Assembly (NCBI RefSeq): GCF_002950945.1
Contig: NZ_CP012673.1
Span: forward strand, 11,886,001-11,950,000
Direction: 5' to 3'
DNA length: 64,000 nt
Origin: Sorangium cellulosum
GTDB taxonomy: Bacteria; Myxococcota_A; Polyangia; Polyangiales; Polyangiaceae
The notes beneath the pieces are model-generated. The model was not told where the DNA came from. It saw only the letters and a list, made by a program, of their open reading frames with translations, and did not search any database. The translations under genes and the position numbers were made by a program. Below are positions 54,004 to 61,076 of this stretch, one piece after another; the first letter of the stretch is position 1; each line of letters opens with the position of its first letter.

Positions 54004-54528
54004 CCGCGTGCCTCGGAGGAACCCGCCCACGCGGACCCTCCGCCCCACATCGAAGCGGAACAGCGCTTTCAATCTACTCCCAAGTCCCGGTGTCCGGCCA
54101 TCCTTACTGACGCGCCGCCCCGCCGCGGCTGACGCGTCGCCGCCACCGCGCGAGGCGCCGCTGCGCCGACGACGCGAAGGAAGACGCCGGCCACGCCGAC
54201 CGTCGCGGACGAAGAACGGCGCGGCGAGGGCGCGCGCTCGGCCCGCCGCGCGGCGAGCGCGCGCCCTCCGTGGAGATCGTGCGCCCCCCTCCCCGCCTCT
54301 GCGCTCGCGCCGCCGGCGACGCGCATGCCGCAGCGGACCGCGCGCGACCACACCGCGCGGGAGCCGGGGACGGCAGAGCCCGCAGCCGAGGCGCTGTCCA
54401 CGCTTGCCGGGAACTCTCGACATGGCGAGAGCGCGCCGCGGCGCCGGCTGTCCGCGCGGGGGAGCGGCCTCCCGTCGCCGCGGGGCGGCTGTCGACCGCG
54501 GCGGCACAGTGCTATGGCACGTCGCGAT
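54004..54528. other. Intergenic region upstream of leuS
   Basis: About 525 bp between the divergent Pro-rich gene and leuS. Open frames on both strands are Arg-rich. I see no T-box or leader peptide with Leu codons. TGCTATGGC at 54510-54518 could be a weak extended -10 for leuS. Confidence 0.45.
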
Positions 54529-57072
54529 ATGGCCGCCGAGACGATGGGCCCCCGCACCGAACCTTCATCCGCTGAGCCGCGCGAGCCCGCGCGCTACGAT
54601 CACGCCGAGGTCGAACCGCGCTGGCAGCGCGCGTGGGAGGAGGGCGAGGTCTTCCGGGCCGTCCGCAGCGCGGGCGGCGCCCGCGAGAAACGCTACGTGC
54701 TCGACATGTTCCCCTACCCCTCCGGGTCGGGTCTGCACGTCGGCCACCCCGAGGGGTACACGGCGACCGACATCGTGTCGCGCTACTACCGCATGCGCGC
54801 GATCGACGTGCTGCACGTGATGGGCTGGGACGCCTTCGGCCTCCCGGCGGAGCAGCACGCCATCGAGACCGGCACGCACCCGGCCGACACGACGGCGCGG
54901 AACATCGCGACGTTCAAGCGCCAGCTCAAGATGCTGGGCTTCAGCTACGACTGGTCGCGCGAGCTCGCCACGACCGATCCACGTTACGTGCGCTGGACGC
55001 AGTGGATCTTCCTCCAGCTCTTCAAGAAGGGCCTCGCGTACCAGGACGAGGTGAGCGTGAACTGGTGCCCGGCGCTCGGCACCGTCCTCGCGAACGAGGA
55101 GGTGAGCGACGGCAAGAGCGAGCGCGGCAACCACCCGGTTTACCGGACGCCGCTCCGGCAATGGATGCTCCGCATCACCGCGTACGCCGATCGCCTGGTC
55201 GAGGATCTCCGCCTGGTCGACTGGCCCGAGGGGACGCTCGCGATGCAGCGCGCCTGGATCGGCCGCTCCGAGGGCGCGCTCATCACGTTCGAGGTCAAGG
55301 GGTGGAGCCAGGGCTCGCTGAGCGTGTTCACGACCCGCCCCGACACGCTGATGGGCGTGACGTACGTCGTGCTCGCGCCCGAGCACCCGCTCACCGGCTG
55401 GATCACGTCCTCGGAGGGCGGCACGTCCGCGCCGCGCCGCGAGGCGGTGCGCGCGTACGTCGCCGCGGCGTCGAGCAAGAGCGATCGCGAGCGCGTCGCC
55501 GGGGCCGCGAAGGAGAAGACCGGCGTCGACACGGGCCTCGTCGCGGTGCACCCGATCACGGGCGCGGAGGTGCCGATCTGGGTCGCGGACTACGTGCTCG
55601 GCGGCTACGGCACCGGCGCCGTGATGGCGGTGCCCGGGCACGACGAGCGCGACTTCCTGTTCGCGCGCACCTACGGGCTGCCCATCGTCGAGGTCGTGAG
55701 CCCCGACGGCGCGCTGCACGATCAGCTCGAGGCCGCCTACGTCGAGCCGGGCGTCGCGGTCCGGAGCGGCGAGTTCGACGGGCTCAAGACGGACGAGTGC
55801 AAGCGCGCGGTCATCGCGCGCCTCGAGGCGCTCGGCCGGGGCAAGCGCGAGGTGAACTACAAGCTGCGCGACTGGGTCTTCTCGCGCCAGCGCTACTGGG
55901 GCGAGCCGATCCCGATCTACTTCCCGGTCGAGCTCGCCGATCCCGGCGGTGATCCCAGGAAGGGCGACGCGCACACGATCCGCTACGACCGGCCGATCGC
56001 GGTGGACGAGGCCAGCCTGCCCCTCGAGCTGCCGCCGCTCGCCGACTTCCGTCCTGGCGACGACCCGGCCGGCCCGCTGGCGCGCGCGGTGGACTGGCGG
56101 TTCTTCCAGCAGGACGGCGCGTGGTACGCGCGCGAGACGAACACGATGCCGCAGTGGGCGGGGTCGTGCTGGTACTACCTGCGCTTCCTCGATCCGCTGA
56201 ACGACGCCGAGCCCTTCTCGAAGGAGGCCTACGACGCGTGGATGCCGGTCGACCTCTACGTCGGCGGCGCGGAGCACGCCGTGCTCCACCTCCTCTACGC
56301 GCGCTTCTGGCACAAGGTGCTCTACGACCTCGGCCGCGTGAAGCACCCGGAGCCCTTCGTGAAGCTCGTCCATCAGGGGATGATCCTGGGCGAGGACAAC
56401 GAGAAGATGTCGAAGTCGCGGGGCAACGTGATCAACCCCGACGACATCGTGCGGGCCTACGGCGCCGACGTGCTGCGGCTCTACGAGATGTTCATGGGCC
56501 CGCTCGAGGCGGTGAAGCCCTGGCAATCGGGGCAGATCCAGGGCGTGGTCCGGTTCCGGGACCGCGTCTTCGCGACGTGCACGCGGCCGCTCTCGGACGG
56601 GATGGACGACGCGACGAGCCGGCAGCTCCACAGGACCATCAAGAAGGTGACCGGCGACATCGAGGCGATGGCGTTCAACACCGCGATCTCCGCGATGATG
56701 GTCTTCGTGAACCACCTGAGCGCGATGCCCTCGCCGCCGCGCGAGGCGGCGCTCCGGCTGATCCTCCTCGTGTCCCCGTTCGCGCCGCACCTCGCGGAGG
56801 AGCTGTGGCGGCTCACGGGGCACGAGCGCTCGCTCAGCTACGAGCCCTGGCCGACGTACGACGAGGCGCTCTGCGTCGATGACGTCCTGGAGATCCCCGT
56901 CCAGGTGAACGGAAAGGTCCGCGGGCGGGTGATGCTGGCCAAGGCGGCCTCCGAGGAGGAAGCCCGGAGCGCCGCGCTGGCCCTGGAAACCGTGGCCGCC
57001 CTGGCCGCGGGCAAGCAGGTAAAGAAGTTCATCTACGTAGCCGGGAAGATCGTGAACATCGTGGTCAGCTGA
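54529..57072 (+). CDS. leuS: Leucyl-tRNA synthetase
   Basis: 847 residues from the chosen ATG. HIGH motif in PYPSGSGLHVGHPEGY (about 45-60). Editing domain (CP1) lies between about 225 and 410, with TTRPDTLMGVTYVVLAPEHPL and GTGAVMAVPGHDERD (the conserved Asp of the editing site is present). KMSKS is intact in NEKMSKSRGNVINPDD near 625-640; the C-terminal tail ends VNGKVRGRVMLA and KKFIYVAGKIVNIVV. Start unclear: in-frame Met at 54514, 54529 and 54544, none with a Shine-Dalgarno; the reading from 54325 is shadow. Alone in its operon. Confidence 0.98.
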   Translation: MAAETMGPRTEPSSAEPREPARYDHAEVEPRWQRAWEEGEVFRAVRSAGGAREKRYVLDMFPYPSGSGLHVGHPEGYTATDIVSRYYRMRAIDVLHVMGWDAFGLPAEQHAIETGTHPADTTARNIATFKRQLKMLGFSYDWSRELATTDPRYVRWTQWIFLQLFKKGLAYQDEVSVNWCPALGTVLANEEVSDGKSERGNHPVYRTPLRQWMLRITAYADRLVEDLRLVDWPEGTLAMQRAWIGRSEGALITFEVKGWSQGSLSVFTTRPDTLMGVTYVVLAPEHPLTGWITSSEGGTSAPRREAVRAYVAAASSKSDRERVAGAAKEKTGVDTGLVAVHPITGAEVPIWVADYVLGGYGTGAVMAVPGHDERDFLFARTYGLPIVEVVSPDGALHDQLEAAYVEPGVAVRSGEFDGLKTDECKRAVIARLEALGRGKREVNYKLRDWVFSRQRYWGEPIPIYFPVELADPGGDPRKGDAHTIRYDRPIAVDEASLPLELPPLADFRPGDDPAGPLARAVDWRFFQQDGAWYARETNTMPQWAGSCWYYLRFLDPLNDAEPFSKEAYDAWMPVDLYVGGAEHAVLHLLYARFWHKVLYDLGRVKHPEPFVKLVHQGMILGEDNEKMSKSRGNVINPDDIVRAYGADVLRLYEMFMGPLEAVKPWQSGQIQGVVRFRDRVFATCTRPLSDGMDDATSRQLHRTIKKVTGDIEAMAFNTAISAMMVFVNHLSAMPSPPREAALRLILLVSPFAPHLAEELWRLTGHERSLSYEPWPTYDEALCVDDVLEIPVQVNGKVRGRVMLAKAASEEEARSAALALETVAALAAGKQVKKFIYVAGKIVNIVVS

Positions 57073-57153
57073 CGCGCCGGTTTACGCGCCGCGCTCGCGC
57101 GGCGTGGCGCCGCCCGGCGAGGGCGCGCGCTGTGCGGCGACGTCGCCCTTCCC

Positions 57154-57177
57154 CCTCGAGGAACTCCCTCCTCGAGG
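57154..57177 (+). promoter_or_regulatory. 9-bp inverted repeat in the leader of the protease gene
   Basis: CCTCGAGGA (57154-57162) and TCCTCGAGG (57169-57177) with a 6-nt loop, about 80 bp after leuS and 54 bp before the GTG at 57231. It could be a leuS terminator or an operator. Confidence 0.5.
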
Positions 57178-57230
57178 AACACCCCGATGCACAGCCCAGC
57201 CTGGCAGGTGCCGTGCAACGGCGCCTGGCC

Positions 57231-58268
57231 GTGTGCCGGAACCACACCGCGAGGAGCATCCGCGCTGGAAGTCTGCTCGCCGCCGCGCTGACCGGCTGCG
57301 CGGCAAGCGCGGAGGAGCCCGGCTTGCATGGCGAAGACGCCGCCGAGGCCGCGCTGGAGATCAAGGGAGGTTATCCGGACAGCGGAGACCGCGCGGTCAC
57401 CGGGCTGCTCGTCACCGATGAGGGCGGGAGGGTCTCGCGGACCTGCTCGAGCGCGCTGATCGCGCCCGACCTGGTGCTCACGGCGCAGCACTGCGTCGCC
57501 GAGGCGCCGAAGCTCATCGCCTGCAAGACCGCGACGTTCGGCCAGCCGGTCGAGCCTGCGCAGGTCTACGCCACGCTCGGCAGCGCCCTGTGGGCGACGG
57601 ACGCCCCGTGGATCGCCGCGCGCGCGGTGCTCAGCCCGCCCGACGGCAACGCCGTGTGCGGACGCGACGTCGCGCTCGTCGTTTTGTCCTCGCCCGTCCG
57701 CGGCAGCGAGGTGACCCCTCTCGCGCCCCGGTTCGATCGCCCGCCCGAGGTGAGCGAGGTTTACTCGGCCGTGGGCTTCGGCGACACGGAGGGCAGGGCG
57801 CGCAACGGCGGCGCGCGCAGGCGCCGCGACGGGCTCCGCGTCGAGTGCGTGGGGTACGGCTGCGGGAGCCAGGAGCGCGTCACCGGGAGCGAGTGGCGCG
57901 GCGAGAGCGGCATCTGCAGCGGCGACTCCGGCGGACCGGCGCTCGACGCGGCGGGCCGGATCATCGGCGTGACCTCGCGCGGCCCGTCCGGCTGCTCCGA
58001 CCCGATCTACGGCGGGCTGATCGCCCATCGCGAGTGGCTCGTCGCCGAGGCGAGGCGCGCCGCGGACGCTGGCGATTACGACGTTCCCTGGTGGGCCGCG
58101 GCGCCCGGCTGGACGGAGCGCCTCCCTGCGCATCCGCCGCTCGACGAGCGCTGGCTCTCGTGCGCGCACCGTCCCATCGCGGGTGGCCACGGCGGTGCCG
58201 CGCCTGCGCTCGCGCTGCTCGCGCTGCTCGCGTTGAAGCGAGGAAGAAAGTCCGCTCCGCCGACGTAA
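57231..58268 (+). CDS. Trypsin-like serine protease, probable lipoprotein
   Basis: 345 residues. From GTG 57231 the start MCRNHTARSIRAGSLLAAALTGCAAS is a lipoprotein signal with lipobox LTGC. The S1 domain (about 45-260) has the full triad: His in LTAQHCV, Asp in GRDVALVV, Ser in GDSGGPA, plus Cys pairs typical of secreted S1 enzymes. GTG 57132 would add a Pro/Arg-rich front covering the leader hairpin and is less likely. The C-terminus (SCAHRPIAGGHGGAAPALALLALLALKRGRKS) has a Cys, a hydrophobic helix and Arg/Lys tail, like a MYXO-CTERM sorting tag. Secreted to the cell surface; substrate unknown. Confidence 0.9.
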   Translation: MCRNHTARSIRAGSLLAAALTGCAASAEEPGLHGEDAAEAALEIKGGYPDSGDRAVTGLLVTDEGGRVSRTCSSALIAPDLVLTAQHCVAEAPKLIACKTATFGQPVEPAQVYATLGSALWATDAPWIAARAVLSPPDGNAVCGRDVALVVLSSPVRGSEVTPLAPRFDRPPEVSEVYSAVGFGDTEGRARNGGARRRRDGLRVECVGYGCGSQERVTGSEWRGESGICSGDSGGPALDAAGRIIGVTSRGPSGCSDPIYGGLIAHREWLVAEARRAADAGDYDVPWWAAAPGWTERLPAHPPLDERWLSCAHRPIAGGHGGAAPALALLALLALKRGRKSAPPT

Positions 58269-58381
58269 ACGGCGTGACCGGCGCAACCGACGCAACCGAC
58301 GTCAATGGCGCAAGCAACGTGGCGGAGCACGATTTCCGCCCGATGACCGCTCCAGGGCACACCTTGCCTGCTAGGATGCGG

Positions 58382-58406
58382 CCGTCCTGACCCTGCGGAG
58401 TGTCCA
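58382..58406 (+). promoter_or_regulatory. Extended -10 and ribosome-binding site of the LpoB-like gene
   Basis: TGC plus TAGGAT (58382-58387). The start near 58394 is followed by GGAG (58397-58400) and the ATG at 58406, a short leader of about 12 nt. This decides the ATG over GTG 58400. Confidence 0.5.
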
Positions 58407-59020
58407 TGCCCAGTTCGTCCAGCATCTGTCCGGCCGCGCTGCTCGCGGCGCTCGTGCTCGCCTCGACGTCCGTCGGCTGCGGACCGACCTACGTCCGCGG
58501 CTCTCAGGTCGAGGGGCTCGACGACGCGGCGATGAGCACGGGAATCGACAAGCGCGACATCGAGCAGCTCCTTCACGAGAACCTGAAGTCGTTGATGGCG
58601 TCTCCCGTCGCCAAGGCCTGGGCGCATGACGGCTCCCGGCCCACCCTCGCCATCTATCCGCTGTCGAACCAGACGAGCGAGCACATCGACAGCCAGCTGC
58701 AGGCGCTCCTGTCCGATATCGAGACGTACATGGTCAACACGGGTCTGGTCACCGTGGTGAGCGTCGAGCGGCAGCAGCAGATGATCGCGGAGATCGAGAA
58801 GCAGCACGGCGGCGGGTTCGACCCGAGCCACATCGCCGAGTACAACCGGCAGCTCGGCGCGCAGTACTACATCACGGGCAAGGTCTTCACGTCCGACGAG
58901 CGCACCGAGGACGAGCGCCGCGTCCAGTACTTCATGTTCATGCAGCTCATCGAGGTCGCCACGAGCGCGGTGGCCTGGCAGAACAGGGCCGCCTTCACCA
59001 AGGCGCTCATCCAGGAGTGA
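58406..59020 (+). CDS. LpoB-like penicillin-binding protein activator lipoprotein
   Basis: 204 residues. The signal peptide ends in lipobox SVGC (Cys about 25), then GPTYVRGSQVEGLDDAAMSTGIDKRDIEQLLHENLKSLMASP, the pattern of the LpoB/CsgG-like family. The core RPTLAIYPLSNQTSEHIDSQLQALLSDIETYMVNTGLVTVVS and the later AQYYITGKVFT are typical. In E. coli, LpoB is an outer-membrane lipoprotein that activates PBP1B. Here it is followed by a COG3014-type lipoprotein with a 1-bp overlap (TGATG). PBP partner not in the window. Confidence 0.88.
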   Translation: MPSSSSICPAALLAALVLASTSVGCGPTYVRGSQVEGLDDAAMSTGIDKRDIEQLLHENLKSLMASPVAKAWAHDGSRPTLAIYPLSNQTSEHIDSQLQALLSDIETYMVNTGLVTVVSVERQQQMIAEIEKQHGGGFDPSHIAEYNRQLGAQYYITGKVFTSDERTEDERRVQYFMFMQLIEVATSAVAWQNRAAFTKALIQE

Positions 59021-60396
59021 TGCTCAGGCGGCACGCGAGCCTCTGGGGACGCACGCGCACGGTCCTGGCTCCCCTCGCGCTGCTCCTCGGCTTGGGACAA
59101 GCCGCCTGCGCGGGCCACGAGGATCGTGTGCGCACCGCGCTCCAGGCGCTCGATCGCGGGGCGCCCGCCGAGGCGGTCGCCGCGCTGAACGAGGAGCTGG
59201 AGGTCGACACGACCGCCGAGCTCCCGTCGCTCGAGGGCGACAACGCGCTCCTCCTGCTCGACCGCGGCAACGTCCTGCTCAGCATGGACCGCTACAAGCT
59301 GTCCGCGCGCGATCTCGGGACGGCGGACAAGTCGATCGACCTGCTCGACATGTCCCGCGGCGCGGCCGACGCCCTCGGGAAATACCTCTTCTCGGACGAC
59401 GCGGGCCCGTACAAGGCTCCTGCTTACGAGAAGCTGCTCATCAACACCGTCAACATGATGAACTACCTGGCCCAGCGCGACCTCAGCGGGGCCAGGGTCG
59501 AGGCCCGCCGCCTCGTGGTGATGCAGAACTACCTGCGCGATCACGAGGAGGAGACGGCGCTCATCGGCCTCGGGAGCTACCTCGCCGGCTTCGCCTTCGA
59601 GAAGAGCGGCCAGCCTGACGAGGCGCTCCTTCACTACGACGACGCGCTCCGGCATGGGCCTTATCCTTCGCTCCGCTCCCCGCTCCGCGCGCTCACGCGC
59701 GGGGAGCCGAGATCTCCTCGCATCGCGGCGCTGATCGAGGGCGTCGATCCGCTGCCGCCGCTCGGCGAGACCGGAGAGGCGGAGCTCGTCGTGGTGGTCG
59801 GCTTCGGGCGCGTGCCGCAGAAGGTGCCGCAGCGGCTGCCGATCGGGCTCGCGCTCACGCTGGTGGCGGACGACATCAGCCCGACGGATCGCGCGCGGGC
59901 GAACGCGCTCGCGGCGAAGGGGCTCGTCACGTGGATCAACTACCCGACGCTCGCCCGGGGCAAGGGCGGTTATTCGATCCCGACGTTGAAGCTCGACGGG
60001 CGCCCGCAGCGCATGGAGCAGGCCCTCGACGTCGAGGCGCAGGTGCGCTCCGCCTGGAAGAGGAGCGAAGGGACCGTCATCCTGTCGGCCATCACGAGGA
60101 CCCTTGCCCGCGTCGCCGCCGGCGAGGTTGCCCAGGGCGCGACGGAGGCTGCGGCGGAGGACTCGGGGCCGCTCGGGCTGCTCGCCGGCCTGCTCACGAG
60201 CGCGACGCTGAGCGCCCTCGACACGCCGGACACGCGCGGCTGGTCGACGCTCCCCGCGCGCATCGCCATCACGCGCACCCGGGTCCGCGCCGGCGCGCAC
60301 GAGGTGGTGGTGAGCGTCCGGGGCGAGGTGCGGCGCGTCCGGGTGAACGTGCCCGCGGGGAGCTGGGCCTTCGTGCCGGTCATGGTGCTCCGCTGA
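59020..60396 (+). CDS. COG3014-like lipoprotein with TPR-like helices
   Basis: 458 residues. Signal peptide with a Cys in LGLGQAACAG, so likely a lipoprotein. The N-terminal two thirds is helical and TPR-like (LQALDRGAPAEAVAALNEELEVD; FEKSGQPDEALLHYDDALRHG). The C-terminal part is beta-rich, beginning GEAELVVVVGFGRVPQKVPQRLPIG, a segment that marks the COG3014 family as I know it. The family often accompanies LpoB genes and may join the same complex; that is inference. ATG 59020 overlaps the LpoB stop by one base; GTG 59017 also possible. Confidence 0.83.
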   Translation: MLRRHASLWGRTRTVLAPLALLLGLGQAACAGHEDRVRTALQALDRGAPAEAVAALNEELEVDTTAELPSLEGDNALLLLDRGNVLLSMDRYKLSARDLGTADKSIDLLDMSRGAADALGKYLFSDDAGPYKAPAYEKLLINTVNMMNYLAQRDLSGARVEARRLVVMQNYLRDHEEETALIGLGSYLAGFAFEKSGQPDEALLHYDDALRHGPYPSLRSPLRALTRGEPRSPRIAALIEGVDPLPPLGETGEAELVVVVGFGRVPQKVPQRLPIGLALTLVADDISPTDRARANALAAKGLVTWINYPTLARGKGGYSIPTLKLDGRPQRMEQALDVEAQVRSAWKRSEGTVILSAITRTLARVAAGEVAQGATEAAAEDSGPLGLLAGLLTSATLSALDTPDTRGWSTLPARIAITRTRVRAGAHEVVVSVRGEVRRVRVNVPAGSWAFVPVMVLR

Positions 60397-60457
60397 GCGG
60401 GGCTCGGCGGACGGGAAGGGTTGCGGGCGCTATCCCGTCGCGGCAGTCTCCGCGCCG

Positions 60458-61015
60458 ATGCGTACCCCTGACGTCCGCGCCGTGTTTGTCCACGCGCTCT
60501 CGGCGTGTTCTCCCCTCGCGCTCCTCCGCGTGGCTGCCTGCTGCGCGGCCGCCTGCTGCGTGACCGCCTGCGGGACGCTGGCCACCTCGCCGTCCTGGGT
60601 CGGCGGTGGCCTCGCGGTCTCCGCGCCGGTCCGGGCGGCCGAGGAGGACGCGGCGCTCGCGCGGGAGCGGGCGCTCCTGGCGAGCCAGCCCAAGGAGATC
60701 GGCGCTCGGCACATCCTCGTCATGCACGACGGCTCGAAGAGCAAGCCCGAGGGCATCCGTCGCACGCGAGAGGAGGCGCGCGCGCGGGCCCAGGAGGCGC
60801 TCGTCAAGGTCCGCGGCGGGGCGAGCTTCGACCAGGTGGTGGCCGAGTACAGCGATGAGCCCGGGGCCGCGGAGCGCGGCGGTGACCTCGGGGTGTTCCA
60901 GCGCGGCACGATGGTCAAGAGCTTCTCGGACATCGCCTTCTCCTTGAAGATCGGCGAGGTGAGCGAGGTCGTCGAGACGCCGTTCGGATTCCACATCATC
61001 AAGCGCACCGAGTAG
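60458..61015 (+). CDS. Parvulin-type peptidyl-prolyl isomerase lipoprotein
   Basis: 185 residues. Signal peptide with lipobox (VTACGT; Cys about 38), so anchored on the periplasmic side of a membrane. The rotamase domain covers about 80-185: RHILVMHDGSKSKPEGIRRTREEA, GASFDQVVAEYSDEPGAAERGGDLGVFQRG, and the C-terminal FSLKIGEVSEVVETPFGFHIIKRTE, a full PpiC/PrsA type parvulin. It likely helps fold outer-membrane or secreted proteins. It follows the LpoB/COG3014 genes by 61 bp. A -10-like TATCCC lies at 60431-60436, so it may have its own promoter. Confidence 0.93.
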   Translation: MRTPDVRAVFVHALSACSPLALLRVAACCAAACCVTACGTLATSPSWVGGGLAVSAPVRAAEEDAALARERALLASQPKEIGARHILVMHDGSKSKPEGIRRTREEARARAQEALVKVRGGASFDQVVAEYSDEPGAAERGGDLGVFQRGTMVKSFSDIAFSLKIGEVSEVVETPFGFHIIKRTE

Positions 61016-61060
61016 TCCGTCGCGCACGGCCGTGCCCTCGACGGCTCGGCCGGAGTGGCC

Positions 61061-61076
61061 TAGCGTGGAGGACATG
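61061..61076 (+). promoter_or_regulatory. -10-like hexamer near the glucosidase start
   Basis: TAGCGT (61061-61066) is 7 nt before the ATG at 61074, overlapping a GGAGG that is too close (2 nt) for a good ribosome-binding site. Leaderless candidate; weaker than the others. Confidence 0.3.

Noticed and set aside
54325..54528. N-terminal extension of LeuS
   Set aside because: The 68 extra residues are Arg/Pro-rich, unlike LeuRS, and lack a ribosome-binding site.
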